Positions 36,764 through 46,037 of a stretch of 64,000 nt of DNA are shown here, piece after piece. The position numbers and the translations under genes were made by a program. This DNA is from Devosia soli. Lineage in GTDB: Bacteria; Pseudomonadota; Alphaproteobacteria; Rhizobiales; Devosiaceae. The DNA is taken from the NCBI RefSeq assembly GCF_000970455.1, contig NZ_LAJG01000005.1, forward strand, positions 372,001-436,000, written 5' to 3'. Position 1 is the stretch's first letter. Every line of letters starts with the position of its first letter. The notes beneath the pieces were generated by a model. The model was given only the letters and a program-made list of their open reading frames with translations, made no database searches and was not told where the DNA came from.

Positions 36764-37504
36764 GTGGAAAGTACCAGAATCGCACTTGTGACGGGTGGCA
36801 CGTCTGGCATCGGAAAGGCCGTCGCCCTTGGTTTGGCAGAAGCGGGCTGGGCGGTCACCATCTGCGGGAGACGGGCAGACCTCGTCGCTGAAATGTCTCG
36901 CAGCCACGGCATTGATGGGGTCGTCTGCGACGTGACCGATCCGAATTCGGTCGAGAATCTTTTTGCCCTGATACGCTCAAGATACGGACGTCTCGATCTT
37001 GCCTTCAACAATGCCGGCCGTTTTGCGCCAGCTCGGCCGTTCGGTGACATCGACGTCTCGGTTTGGCGGGAAATGATGGACACCAACCTCAACGGCGCCT
37101 TCTATGTGGCGCGCGAAGCCTTTCGGCTCATGCGCAAACAAAGCCCACAAGGCGGCCGGATCATCAATAATGGCTCGATTTCGGCCTATGTGCCGCGCCC
37201 GCAGGCTGCCTCTTATACAACGTCGAAGCATGCAATCACGGGTTTGACCAAGGCGATCTCACTCGATGGCCGAGCCTACAATATCGCCTGCGGGCAGATC
37301 GACATCGGGAACGCAGCGACGGATATGACCAGCCAGATGAACTCCGGCTCGCTGCAGGCCAATGGGACGATGATGCCGGAGCCGACATTCGATGTGGCCC
37401 ATGTTGTCGATGCGGTCAGATACATGGCTGCGCTGCCGCTTTCGGCCAATGTGCAGTTCATGACCGTCATGGCAACCAACATGCCCTATATCGGTCGTGG
37501 CTGA
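36764..37504 (+). CDS. Short-chain dehydrogenase/reductase
   Basis: This 246-residue classical SDR uses NAD(P)H. The cofactor motif is TGGTSGIG (residues 10-17), the NNAG motif is at 82-85, and the catalytic triad is Ser138, Tyr151 and Lys155. Arg36 and Arg37 after the second strand (ICGRRADL) suggest NADP preference. The start is a GTG at 36764 with GGAGG seven bases upstream. The substrate cannot be told. It converges on nagA with a 19-bp overlap of coding ends. Confidence 0.9.
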   Translation: MESTRIALVTGGTSGIGKAVALGLAEAGWAVTICGRRADLVAEMSRSHGIDGVVCDVTDPNSVENLFALIRSRYGRLDLAFNNAGRFAPARPFGDIDVSVWREMMDTNLNGAFYVAREAFRLMRKQSPQGGRIINNGSISAYVPRPQAASYTTSKHAITGLTKAISLDGRAYNIACGQIDIGNAATDMTSQMNSGSLQANGTMMPEPTFDVAHVVDAVRYMAALPLSANVQFMTVMATNMPYIGRG

Positions 37505-38667
37505 GCCCCGGCGCGGTAAACTTCCACGCCATCGATCCAGGTCGCCTGCACTGCCCGGTCTTCAGATAAGTGAACGAAACTGGCGCGGGCGCCGGAGTGC
37601 AGATGGCCGTAGGTGTCGCTCAACCCCATTGCCTCTGCGGGATAGAGCGACGCCATGCGGACGCTTTCGTCGATCGAGAGCTCCATGACGTCGACCATGA
37701 AGTTGACGGCATCGATCATGTCGAGGTCTGCCCCGGCAAGGGTTCCGTCCGCCAGTCTCAGCGCACCGTCGGCACGCGTGATGAGGCGGCCATTGAGCGT
37801 CAGCGTCTGAATATCGGTTCCTGTTTGCGACATGGCATCAGTCACGAGAAACACCCTCCCGTCCCCGCGCTTGGCTCTTAACGCCACACCGATACTGGCC
37901 GGATGGACGTGGATGCCATCGGCAATCAGACCTGCATAGACATGGGGATGGTCAAGCACTGCGCCCACGACTCCAGGCTCGCGATTGCCTATCTGGCTCA
38001 TGGCGTTGAAGAGATGAGTGGCCATAGTCGCGCCTGCAGCGAACGCTTCGCTCACATCGCTATAATTGGCATCCGAGTGACCAATGCTGACGATCGCGCC
38101 AGCTTCGGACAGTCTCGCGATCTGTTCAGGCGATACCGTTTCGGCCGCGACCGTGCAGAGGAGGTTCGGCAAGTTGGCTGCCGCTTCGATGAGGCGGTCG
38201 AGATCGCTCTCGTCCATCGGGCGAATAAGGGCTGCGTCGTGCGTGCCCTTGCGAGCGAGGGAAAGGTGTGGTCCCTCCAGATGTAGCCCGATGAAACCGG
38301 GCACTTGCGCAGTTGATGCTGCGACACCCGCAGCGATAGCGGCAATGTTGACGGCCACAGTGTCGGTAATCAGGGTCGGCAAGAGTGCCGTGGTGCCGAA
38401 CTGGGCGTGCGCTGAACAAATGGTGCGGATGGTGTGGAGCGAGGGGTCGTTGTTGAACAAGACCCCGCCACCGCCATTGACCTGAAGGTCGATGAAGCCA
38501 GGGACTATCATCCCGCCCTCGAGATCGACCCGCGTGGCATGGGCGGGAATATCGCTTTGGCGGACGATGCCGGCGACCTCGCCGAATTCGATCAGGAGGG
38601 CTGCATCGTCGTGCCAGGCTTGGCTGTCGAAAATGCGCGCGCCGAAAACCGCCAGCAGATCGCTCAT
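37486..38667 (-). CDS. nagA: N-acetylglucosamine-6-phosphate deacetylase
   Basis: NagA (393 residues) deacetylates GlcNAc-6-phosphate to glucosamine-6-phosphate in amino-sugar use. Metal- and substrate-binding motifs are visible: LHLEGPHLSLARKGTHD (about residues 130-146), SIGHSDANYSDV with the metal-binding His, and LVTDAMSQTGTD with the catalytic Asp. It overlaps the SIS-domain gene by four bases and is the last gene of gntR-(SIS)-nagA. It partly overlaps the SDR gene at the 3' end. Confidence 0.95.
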   Translation of the reverse strand: MSDLLAVFGARIFDSQAWHDDAALLIEFGEVAGIVRQSDIPAHATRVDLEGGMIVPGFIDLQVNGGGGVLFNNDPSLHTIRTICSAHAQFGTTALLPTLITDTVAVNIAAIAAGVAASTAQVPGFIGLHLEGPHLSLARKGTHDAALIRPMDESDLDRLIEAAANLPNLLCTVAAETVSPEQIARLSEAGAIVSIGHSDANYSDVSEAFAAGATMATHLFNAMSQIGNREPGVVGAVLDHPHVYAGLIADGIHVHPASIGVALRAKRGDGRVFLVTDAMSQTGTDIQTLTLNGRLITRADGALRLADGTLAGADLDMIDAVNFMVDVMELSIDESVRMASLYPAEAMGLSDTYGHLHSGARASFVHLSEDRAVQATWIDGVEVYRAGAQPRPI

Positions 38668-39692
38668 ACCGTTTCCGTAACCTTCTTGAGCGCTGGCGGC
38701 ACGTCCGGGTTCAGGCCGCGATGTCGCGACAAGGCTTCGACGAAGCCATAGAAGGAGACGATCAACGCCAGCGGGTCGGTGATAGGGTGACCCGTTGCAG
38801 CGAAGGCGAGCGGCTTGGCCGCGCCTGGGCGATCGCTGGTAAGGAATGCCAGGGCACCCTGTCCTGCAAGCTTATGCGCCATATCAGCAACCGATGCTTC
38901 TGCCGCATCGCGAGCGGCGAGGCCGAGCACCGGGTAGCCCGGCGTCACGATCGCTACCGGGCCGTGCATCACCTCGGCGGCACTGTATGACTCGGCCTGG
39001 ATATTGCAGGTTTCCTTGAATTTGAGCGCGGCTTCATTGGCGATGGCAAAGCCCGGGCCGCGTCCGAGGACGTAAAGCGCGTTGTGTCCATCGAGCGCAT
39101 TGATCATCTCAGACCAATCGCAGCCCACCGCCTTAACGAGATTTTCAGGCAGGGCTTCGATAGCACGCGTCAAACCGGCGTCGCCGCTCCATCGCGCCAG
39201 AAGCGCGAGACCGGCAACGACGGAAGCCACGAAGGTCTTTGTCGCGGCAACGCTCTTTTCCGGACCGGCATGGAGATCGATGGTGAAATCGCTGGCCTCG
39301 GCAAGCGGTGAATCGGCGGTGTTGGTGATGGCGATTGTCGTAGCCCCGGAGCGGCGCGCCGATTGCGCCATGCCGACGATGTCCGGACTTTTCCCGGATT
39401 GGGAAATGGCGATCGATGCCGCTTTCCCGAGACGCAAGTCCTTGCCGTAGATCGAGGCGACGGACGGACCGATGGAAGCGACCGGAACACCCACGGTGAG
39501 CTCGATCGCATATTTCAGATACGAACAGGCATGATCGGAAGACCCGCGCGCGACAGTTGCAATAAGGGCCGGGTCGAGTTGGCGCAGGCGCGCAGCGGCG
39601 GCGTCGAGCGATGGAGCCGACTGGGTCAAAAAGCGTGCGATGACTTCGGGAATCTCATCCACTTCGCGGCGCATGTGGGTCTGGTCAATCAT
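38664..39692 (-). CDS. SIS-domain glucosamine-6-phosphate deaminase type (NagB-II/AgaS-like)
   Basis: This 342-residue protein has two SIS domains: ATVARGSSDHACSYLKYAIE with the sugar-phosphate loop (about residues 45-64), SISQSGKSPD-type residues at ISQSGKSPDIVGMA, and a second domain with VLGRGPGFAIANEAALKFKE (in part). It resembles the isomerase half of GlmS without the glutaminase domain. Such proteins act as NagB-II deaminases that convert glucosamine-6-phosphate to fructose-6-phosphate, which fits directly after NagA. An aldose-ketose isomerase role (AgaS) is the alternative. It overlaps gntR and nagA by four bases each. Confidence 0.88.
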   Translation of the reverse strand: MIDQTHMRREVDEIPEVIARFLTQSAPSLDAAAARLRQLDPALIATVARGSSDHACSYLKYAIELTVGVPVASIGPSVASIYGKDLRLGKAASIAISQSGKSPDIVGMAQSARRSGATTIAITNTADSPLAEASDFTIDLHAGPEKSVAATKTFVASVVAGLALLARWSGDAGLTRAIEALPENLVKAVGCDWSEMINALDGHNALYVLGRGPGFAIANEAALKFKETCNIQAESYSAAEVMHGPVAIVTPGYPVLGLAARDAAEASVADMAHKLAGQGALAFLTSDRPGAAKPLAFAATGHPITDPLALIVSFYGFVEALSRHRGLNPDVPPALKKVTETV

Positions 39693-40477
39693 GGCTTTGC
39701 TGCTCCGTTGGCGGAAGCTTCGCCCAGCCGAAGTTCGGCGACGAAGTCGTACATATCGCCCCGATAAATGGAGCGGGTGAATTCAATGACGCGGCCCGAG
39801 GCCAGGTAGGATGTGCGCTCGATGTTGAGGCCGGCCGATCCGACGGGCACCTGAAGGAGGCGCGCATCATCTTCGGCAAGATTGGCGGCGCGAATGCGCT
39901 GGATGGCGCGGATCGGGCGATTGCCTGACAGGTCGAGGTGCTTATAGAGCGAGTCGCCAATTCCTTGCGGATCAGGGAGAATGACGCCTGATAAGGCAGC
40001 GCGTTCGATGGCCAGCGGCATATCGCCAGTCAGGCGCAGGCGAGAGATGCGCGCCACTTTCTCCCCGGCGGAAAGCCCGAGAATGACGGTTTCTTCCGGG
40101 GAGGGAACGTAAAGGCCGCGATCAAGCCATTCCGCCCGCACTGCCATGCCGCGGCGCGCCATATCTTCGGTAAAGGACGTGAGCTGGGACAGCGACTGCT
40201 CGACGCGGTGCGTTTCCGGCGCAACAAACGTGCCCGAGCCGTGACGCTGAACGAGAACACCTTCCTGCACGAGTTGTGCAACGGCCTTTCGAACCGTCAC
40301 CCGCGACACATCGACCTTGGTCGCAAGATCGCGTTCTGATGGCAAAGCGTCGCCAGCGTTGATTGCGCCATTTTTTATGGCATCTTCTATCCAGCGTTTG
40401 AGCTGGAGGTAGAGTGGGCCTCCAGTCGGCAGGCTGACAGGTCTATCGGAAAAGAACGTTTCGGACGTCTCAGCCAC
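39689..40477 (-). CDS. GntR/HutC-family regulator of the amino-sugar operon
   Basis: This 262-residue regulator has a GntR winged HTH (about residues 22-88: LYLQLKRWIEDAIKNGAI, SERDLATKVDVSRVTVRKAV) and a C-terminal UTRA effector domain of the HutC subfamily (RISRLRLTGDMPLAIERAA, ending in the FTRSIYRGDMYDF strand). UTRA domains of this group often bind glucosamine-6-phosphate or related sugar phosphates. It is the first gene of its operon and divergent from murQ, and probably controls both. Confidence 0.9.
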   Translation of the reverse strand: MAETSETFFSDRPVSLPTGGPLYLQLKRWIEDAIKNGAINAGDALPSERDLATKVDVSRVTVRKAVAQLVQEGVLVQRHGSGTFVAPETHRVEQSLSQLTSFTEDMARRGMAVRAEWLDRGLYVPSPEETVILGLSAGEKVARISRLRLTGDMPLAIERAALSGVILPDPQGIGDSLYKHLDLSGNRPIRAIQRIRAANLAEDDARLLQVPVGSAGLNIERTSYLASGRVIEFTRSIYRGDMYDFVAELRLGEASANGAAKP

Positions 40478-40544
40478 GCTTGCTCTCCCCCTTCTGACGT
40501 CATCTCAAACCGACCCATATATGCGATTGGGCCCGAGAAAATAC

Positions 40545-40676
40545 AATACCAATAAAATACCATTCGCAAAGTCGAATTTTCAGCACCTCAACAGTTTGGA
40601 CTGGAAATGCTGGGCTGACTTCGACAAACCTCAGGACGGCTTATGGCGCGCGGTCCGCTGCTGGACAAGTGGTATT
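40545..40676. promoter_or_regulatory. Candidate GntR operators between gntR and murQ
   Basis: The heptamer AATACCA occurs at 40545-40551 and 40556-40562, 11 bp apart (one helical turn), and in reverse as TGGTATT at 40670-40676, just before the murQ Shine-Dalgarno. The divergent gap is 230 bp. Repeats with this spacing suit a dimeric repressor, but binding is an inference. Confidence 0.5.
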
Positions 40677-40707
40677 TTTTTGGCATTATCCGGCCAAGGA
40701 GTTTTCC

Positions 40708-41604
40708 ATGGCCGAAAGACAGACTGAGAAGCGCCACCATGCAGCGGATGGCCTCGAATTGCGCGCACCGACCGATATCCTGTCATTGCTCGCAAAAGGT
40801 CAAGCGGAGGCAGCGGCAAGCGTCGCGTTGGCCGTGGACGAAATTGCGCGCGCAAGCGAGATGAGCGCGAACGCGATCAGGTCCGGCGGGCGGCTGATCT
40901 ATGCAGCGGCTGGCAGCTCAGGCCTGATGGCCTTGGCTGACGCGCTCGAACTGCCCGGGACATATGGCATCCGCCGGGAACAGATCGTCGTCATCCTAGC
41001 AGGGGGGATGGAATCTCTCGTCAACATGATCGGCGGCCCGGAAGATGACGGCGATGCTGCGAAGAAGGCCATTGAAGATCTGTCGCCCAGCGATAGGGAT
41101 TGCGTGATCGGCATCACCGCGAGCGGAGAGACGCCCTTCCCCGTTGCTGCCCTTCAGGCGGCGCGCAGAGCCGGCGCAAAAACGGTCGGATTATCCAATA
41201 ATTCCGGCGCCGCCATTCTCGAAACTGCCGACGTTGGGATATGCCTTCCGACACCCCCGGAAGTCATTGCAGGATCGACGCGCATGGGGGCAGGAACAGC
41301 GCAAAAGATCGCGCTCAACATGCTCTCGACGCTGATGGCGATACATCTTGGGCATGTGCACGACGGCTTCATGGTTAACGTGATTGCGGACAATCTTAAG
41401 CTGCAGCAACGGGCGCGGGGCATTGTCGCTGCCATTGCACATACGGGGGAAGATAAGGCGGCCGAAGCGCTGGCGAAAAGCCAGGGTGATGTCAAACCAG
41501 CCGTTTTGATCGCGGCAGGGGCACGCGACTTAACTGAGGCTCAAGCGATGCTAAAAGCGCATGACGGGCATTTGCGTCCTGCCCTGCGCGCGCTGCAACG
41601 CTAG
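40708..41604 (+). CDS. murQ: N-acetylmuramic acid 6-phosphate etherase
   Basis: MurQ (298 residues) splits the lactyl ether of MurNAc-6-phosphate, giving GlcNAc-6-phosphate and D-lactate during cell-wall recycling. The SIS domain includes GRLIYAAAGSSGLMALADA near residues 53-71, and the family stretch GITASGETPFPVAAL is present. PEVIAGSTRMGAGTAQK is a MurQ hallmark. The ATG at 40708 has AAGGAG six bases before it. Its product feeds nagA on the opposite strand, so this divergent group makes one pathway. No MurNAc transporter or kinase lies nearby. Confidence 0.95.
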   Translation: MAERQTEKRHHAADGLELRAPTDILSLLAKGQAEAAASVALAVDEIARASEMSANAIRSGGRLIYAAAGSSGLMALADALELPGTYGIRREQIVVILAGGMESLVNMIGGPEDDGDAAKKAIEDLSPSDRDCVIGITASGETPFPVAALQAARRAGAKTVGLSNNSGAAILETADVGICLPTPPEVIAGSTRMGAGTAQKIALNMLSTLMAIHLGHVHDGFMVNVIADNLKLQQRARGIVAAIAHTGEDKAAEALAKSQGDVKPAVLIAAGARDLTEAQAMLKAHDGHLRPALRALQR

Positions 41605-41698
41605 AAAGCCTTTCGGCAAACAAAAATATCGATTGGAAATGTCGAACCGGCCGTGATCCTTTCGTCGTGAGTGCAGACGCCAACAATCGAGGACGAAA

Positions 41699-42175
41699 AT
41701 GAGCATTGACAACACGATAGACAGCGAACGCGACCTGGTTCTTACCCGGCTGATCGATGCTCCACCCGAAGCGGTTTATCGCTGCTGGACCGAGCCGGTA
41801 TTGATGACGCAGTGGTTTGCGCCCAAGCCGTGGTCAACGCCAAGAGCGACACTTGATCTGCGCGTTGGCGGCGGTACTGAAGTGGTAATGGCTGATGAAC
41901 AGGGCAACGAATACCCAAATCCGGGTCAATATCTGGAAGTGATCCCCAACAAGAAGCTAGTTTTCACCGACGCCTATGTCGGGGATTGGAAGCCATCGGG
42001 AAAGCCGTTCTTCACCTGCACGCTGACATTCGAGAATGAAGGCGGCAAGACACGATATACGGCAGTCGCGCGGCACTGGACCAAGGAAGACAAAGAAGCC
42101 CACGAAAAGATGGGGTTCCACGAGGGCTGGGGCATGGTTGCTGCGCAGCTTGAGGACGTCGCGAAGGGGCTCTGA
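41699..42175 (+). CDS. SRPBCC/AHSA1-family protein
   Basis: This 158-residue protein has an AHSA1-type SRPBCC (START-like) fold: LTRLIDAPPEAVYRCWTEP (about residues 15-33), a tryptophan-rich QWFAPKPWST, a middle GGGTEVVM and PNKKLVFTDAYVGDW, and a C-terminal helix HEGWGMVAAQLEDV. These proteins bind small hydrophobic ligands; their partners usually cannot be inferred. It is monocistronic, 94 bp downstream of murQ, with a GAGGAC before the ATG. Confidence 0.88.
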   Translation: MSIDNTIDSERDLVLTRLIDAPPEAVYRCWTEPVLMTQWFAPKPWSTPRATLDLRVGGGTEVVMADEQGNEYPNPGQYLEVIPNKKLVFTDAYVGDWKPSGKPFFTCTLTFENEGGKTRYTAVARHWTKEDKEAHEKMGFHEGWGMVAAQLEDVAKGL

Positions 42176-42200
42176 GCGCCTCACGCTAAATCGTGGCTCA

Positions 42201-42315
42201 CTCACCCACTTCAATCCTCCCCCACCAAAGGGGGAGGTGTGGATCGAGTTGGGGGAACTATTTCGTCACGATCACCATCCGGCGCCTCCCGCTTGGAAGG
42301 GGTGGATGAGAGGGG
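42201..42315. repeat. Family B GC-rich intergenic repeat
   Basis: CTCCCCCACCAAAGGGGGAGGTG forms a near-perfect short inverted repeat around 42217-42239, followed by GGATCGAGTTGGGGG and a second CCTCCCGCTTGGAAGG motif. The GTGTGGATCGAG-type flank resembles the GGAATAGCATCGAG flank at 63680. Confidence 0.65.
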
Positions 42316-42323
42316 CTGACAGC

Positions 42324-43424
42324 TTACCCAGCAGCCACCGCCGTGCGGGGCATCTCAGAAAAAATCTCGGCCTTACCGTTGCGGATGATGACGATTTCCT
42401 CGAGACGCACGCCGAACTGGCCCTGGAGATAGATGCCGGGCTCGATGGAGAAGACCATGCCTTCGTCGAGCACGGTTTCGCTGGTGCCGGTGATATAGGG
42501 CGCTTCGTGGACGTCGATGCCGAGGCCGTGGCCGGTACGGTGCAGGAAATTAGGGCCGTAGCCGGCAGCGGTGATCACATCGCGCGCGGCCTTGTCGACT
42601 TCGCTGGCGACGACACCGGGTTTTGCGGCGGCAATGGCGGCTTCCACGGCGCGGTCGATGATCGAGTGGATCTGACCGTAGCCTTCGGGCGGCGCCTCAA
42701 AATAGCCCATGCGGGTCATGTCCGACGGATAGCCATCGAGGCGGCAACCGGTATCTATCAGCACGGCATCGCCGGATTTGAGCTGGGTCGCGCCGGTGTG
42801 GTGATGGGGGAAGGCGCCATTCGGGCCGAAACAGACCGAGCAGAATTCGGTGGTGGCGCCGTTGGCCTTGTAGAAATCGCCGATGTAGGCGGCGACCTCG
42901 AGCTCGGTCATCCCAGGTTTGAGCGCGGCAAAAGCGGCCTCGACGGCGCGGTCGTTGAGGAGATGCGCGGCCTTTAGGCGCTTGTATTCGTCTTCGTCCT
43001 TGCGCGAACGCAGATAGCCGACCGTATCCTGGGTGAAGCGACGCTTGGCGCCCGGAAGCGCATCGAGCAGCAACAGGGAAAAGTCGGTGCGCATTGTTTC
43101 GTCAAGGACGATCGACGGGTTTTCGCGCGAAATGCCTGTAGCGTCGATCAGTTGTTCGAGCGCGGCGCTCGGGCCATCGGCATCGGCCCAGGGAAAGAAC
43201 GGCAGGTCTGTGTGCTGGCGCGAGCTATCGACGTTGAGCGCCGGCATCAGGAAGCCGGCATAGGTCTGGCTCACGAGCAACATGACCGGGCGCTCATCGC
43301 CGTGGGGCGAGAGATCGGCCAGCCAGCGCATGTGGCTCGAGGGGCCGATAGCAACGAGATCGGTCGAGGTCTCGGCCATGCGGCGGCGGAGATTGGCCAT
43401 GCGGGTGGTGAGCGTGGGATTCAT
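42324..43424 (-). CDS. M24 Xaa-Pro aminopeptidase-type peptidase
   Basis: This 366-residue protein has a creatinase/prolidase N-terminal domain (to about residue 130) and a pita-bread M24 domain. The metal ligands are visible: Asp in VLIDTGCRLDGYPSD (two Asp), His in HRTGHGLGIDVHE, Glu in FSIEPGIYL, and a final Glu in VRLEEIVII. Such enzymes cleave Xaa-Pro bonds in small peptides. I chose the ATG at 43422-43424. It follows the peptide-binding protein gene on the same strand after a repeat, which suggests processing of peptides the importer brings in. Confidence 0.88.
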   Translation of the reverse strand: MNPTLTTRMANLRRRMAETSTDLVAIGPSSHMRWLADLSPHGDERPVMLLVSQTYAGFLMPALNVDSSRQHTDLPFFPWADADGPSAALEQLIDATGISRENPSIVLDETMRTDFSLLLLDALPGAKRRFTQDTVGYLRSRKDEDEYKRLKAAHLLNDRAVEAAFAALKPGMTELEVAAYIGDFYKANGATTEFCSVCFGPNGAFPHHHTGATQLKSGDAVLIDTGCRLDGYPSDMTRMGYFEAPPEGYGQIHSIIDRAVEAAIAAAKPGVVASEVDKAARDVITAAGYGPNFLHRTGHGLGIDVHEAPYITGTSETVLDEGMVFSIEPGIYLQGQFGVRLEEIVIIRNGKAEIFSEMPRTAVAAG

Positions 43425-43563
43425 GACGGGCTCGCGGAATTGGGAATGGTGGGCGGAGCCGGACGGGAGGAGGATGCCCGGCTCCGCAGGCGGCGGCACG
43501 AGGGACTTGTCGCCGCCAAGGATGGTCGCGGAGTGGGCTCCGCAAAATGACTTCCCGTTTATC

Positions 43564-43634
43564 GTCATTGCCGGGCTTGTCCCGGCAATCCATCCTGCCT
43601 CGCTATGGACCACCGGGACAAGCCCGGTGGTGAC
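43564..43634. repeat. Family A intergenic palindromic repeat, most regular copy
   Basis: Left unit 43564-43592 (GTCATTGCCGGGCTTGTCCC...) and right unit 43606-43634 (TGGACCACCGGGACAAGCCC...) are each nearly perfect palindromes. It lies in the 229-bp gap between the peptide-binding protein gene and the M24 peptidase gene. Confidence 0.85.
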
Positions 43635-43653
43635 GATTGGGGGTAAGGTCGAC

Positions 43654-45237
43654 CTAGTTCTTGGTCACGAGGCGGTAGTAGACGAAGTCCGAGGTCGCGC
43701 CGTTGACATAGCCTTCCACGTTGTTCGCCATGGCAATCGTGAGGGCAGCCTGGAACATGATGACGATCGGGCTTTCGGCCTGAACCTTCTTCTGCAGGTC
43801 GATATAGAGCTCGTTGCGCTTTGCCTGATCGGGCTCGGCGAGAGCGGCATTGACCTCGTCGTTCATTTCAGCCGGCACGGCCCAAGCGTTACGCCAGGTC
43901 GTGGTTGCCTGATAGTTGGCATCTGAATTGTCGGAATTGTACGCGAAGGCCTTGGCATTCGAATGCGGGTCCATGAAGTCCGGGCCCCAATAGAGCAGCA
44001 TGGCCTGGTGGGTACGCTCGCGATACTTTGTGATCACCTGGGCGCCGGTGCCGGGCAGGATTTCGAAGTTGATGCCGGCTTCCGCAAAGCCAGCCTGCAG
44101 GGACTGGGCTATGTCGGTGAACGGGGTCGAGTTGATCACGTCGAGGGTGACGTTGATCGGGGTTTCGACACCGGCGTCAGCCAGGATCTGCTTGGCCTTT
44201 TCGACGTCATAGGTGAACGGGGTTTCGTCATAGGAACCCGGAAACCCCTTGGGCCAGAAAGCCTGATGCTTTTCCATCTGGCCTTTTAGGAAAGTCTCGG
44301 TCATTCCGTCATAGTCGACGAGGTAACGCGCGGCTTCCCAGACGGCCGGATTGGTCAGCGAGTCGGTCTTCTGGTTGAACGACAGGAAGTGGACGGCGGC
44401 CTGCGGGTATGTCTCGACCTTAACGTTGTCGCCCAGGCCCGAGATCTGGTCCGGGGTCAGGTTCTTGGCGATGTCGACGTCGCCCGAGGTCAGCAGAAGC
44501 TGCTGGGTGGCGGCTTCGGCAACGTGGCGGATGAGGATCTGCTTCATGGCGGGCACGCCACGGAAGTAATTCTCGTTGGCGGTGAGGCGCACGAGTTCAG
44601 CCGGACGGTAGTCGGTCATCACGAACGGGCCGGAACCGGCCGAGTTGGTATTGAGCCAGGCATTGCCCCAATCTTCGCCTTCGACATGCTGGGAGACCAG
44701 CACTTCGTCAACGATCGAGGCCGGGCGGGCGGCAAGCACGTTGAGCACGAAGGCAGAAGCGAAATCGCCATCCCACTTCACGGTGACGGTGTTGCCGTCA
44801 ACGGTCACCATCTCGTCGATGTTTTCCGGGGTCCAGCCGAGTTGAGTCAGGATGAAGGCCGGGGTCAGGTTGAGCGTGACGACGCGCTTGAAGGAATAAA
44901 GCACGTCTTCGGCGCGGACCGGATTGCCCGAGGCAAACTTGGCATCGCGGATGGTAAAAGTGATCGACTTATTGGCGTCGTCAGCTTCCCAGCTTTCGGC
45001 AATGCCGCCGACGAGCTTGGAGGTATCTTCGGCTTCGTACTGGACGAGGCGGTCATAGACATTGGTGTTGATCTCGCCGGCCGAGAATTCATAGGCCTGG
45101 GCGGGGTCGAGCGCGACGATATCGTCGATGTTCTGGGCAATAACCAGGGCATCGGCCGGGGTGGCGGCATAGGCGGCGCCCGCTGCCAGCGGCAGGCTGA
45201 GCGCAGTCGCCAACAGGGCGGCGCGGAAGAGCTTCAT
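43654..45237 (-). CDS. Peptide ABC transporter substrate-binding protein (SBP family 5)
   Basis: This 527-residue periplasmic binding protein of the DppA/OppA family has a Sec signal peptide (about 1-24, ending AAYA) and the family-5 region DALVIAQNIDDIVALDPAQAYEFS (in part). Further features are EDVLYSFKRVVTLN and the C-terminal TDFVYYRLVTKN. It presumably delivers short peptides to the permeases at 46038-48013. Its ATG overlaps the stop of the XRE-cupin regulator by four bases. Confidence 0.92.
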   Translation of the reverse strand: MKLFRAALLATALSLPLAAGAAYAATPADALVIAQNIDDIVALDPAQAYEFSAGEINTNVYDRLVQYEAEDTSKLVGGIAESWEADDANKSITFTIRDAKFASGNPVRAEDVLYSFKRVVTLNLTPAFILTQLGWTPENIDEMVTVDGNTVTVKWDGDFASAFVLNVLAARPASIVDEVLVSQHVEGEDWGNAWLNTNSAGSGPFVMTDYRPAELVRLTANENYFRGVPAMKQILIRHVAEAATQQLLLTSGDVDIAKNLTPDQISGLGDNVKVETYPQAAVHFLSFNQKTDSLTNPAVWEAARYLVDYDGMTETFLKGQMEKHQAFWPKGFPGSYDETPFTYDVEKAKQILADAGVETPINVTLDVINSTPFTDIAQSLQAGFAEAGINFEILPGTGAQVITKYRERTHQAMLLYWGPDFMDPHSNAKAFAYNSDNSDANYQATTTWRNAWAVPAEMNDEVNAALAEPDQAKRNELYIDLQKKVQAESPIVIMFQAALTIAMANNVEGYVNGATSDFVYYRLVTKN

Positions 45238-45908
45238 GTGCGTTTCTCCTTTGAATTGACTTTTTTGCGAACCGGCTTGTTAGCGCCGGTTTTTGGTTTC
45301 GCTGCCAGCTGGCGTGCCGGGCGGGCGCTGGAGCGGAAAAGGGCGAGCGTGCCTGTCCACAAGAGACGGGCCGGCTGATCGGTGGGGTTGGACCAGGAAT
45401 GGGGGCGGTTGCCGCGGAAATGCAGGCTATCGCCCGCATGCATGACCATCTCCTCGCCATCGAGACGCTGGGTGATGGCGCCCTCGAGAACGTAGAGAAT
45501 TTCTTCGCCCTCATGAGACACTGTCTCCGAGCGATAGCCGGGCGGCACGACCATGACGAAACTCGAAAGCTGGTTGCCCGGGAATTCGGCGCCGAGACGC
45601 TCATAAACGATGGAGGAGCCATTGATCGAGAAGCGGTTGCGCTCGCCTGCCCGCGTCAGCGCATTGTGCGGCGCGGGGGTTGCGACGAAATAGTCGATGG
45701 AAACGCCAAGCGCCCGCGAAATCTGGGCGAGCGTGCCGAGCGATGGCGTGGCATGGTCGCGCTCGACCTGGCTGAGATAGCCGACCGAAACTTCGGCGGC
45801 AGCACCCAATTCCATCAGCGTCATCTGCTGCTGGCGGCGACGGGCACGAATGAGCGCACCCACTTTCGGGTGCCCCTCATCCTCTTTTGCCAAAGCGTTT
45901 TGCGCCAT
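45234..45908 (-). CDS. XRE-family regulator with cupin domain
   Basis: This 224-residue regulator joins a lambda-repressor-type HTH (LMELGAAAEVSVGYLSQVE, about residues 30-48) to a C-terminal cupin domain (VPPGYRSETVSHEGEEILYV region and MHAGDSLHFRGNRPHSW). Cupin-XRE proteins often sense amines, amino acids or peptides. The ATG at 45906-45908 with GGTGG upstream was chosen over a TTG four codons earlier. It leads the peptide-binding protein gene and is divergent from the permease operon; it probably controls both. Confidence 0.88.
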   Translation of the reverse strand: MAQNALAKEDEGHPKVGALIRARRRQQQMTLMELGAAAEVSVGYLSQVERDHATPSLGTLAQISRALGVSIDYFVATPAPHNALTRAGERNRFSINGSSIVYERLGAEFPGNQLSSFVMVVPPGYRSETVSHEGEEILYVLEGAITQRLDGEEMVMHAGDSLHFRGNRPHSWSNPTDQPARLLWTGTLALFRSSARPARQLAAKPKTGANKPVRKKVNSKEKRT

Positions 45909-45926
45909 GCGTGCCACCAAAATTTT

Positions 45927-45941
45927 TTTGATATAAGCAAA
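45927..45941. promoter_or_regulatory. Candidate operator of the XRE-cupin regulator
   Basis: TTTGATATAAGCAAA is a 15-bp imperfect palindrome (TTTG/CAAA ends) 19 bp upstream of the regulator ATG, in the 129-bp divergent gap. The surrounding DNA is A/T-rich. Binding is an inference. Confidence 0.35.
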
Positions 45942-46037
45942 GTTTCTTGTATGGTGGAAGTGAAATGTGAAGGTTTTGCAATCTGCAGGAGAGTCAGCCT
46001 GCGGATCTAAAATCTTGTTATTGCGAGAGGATTTCGC

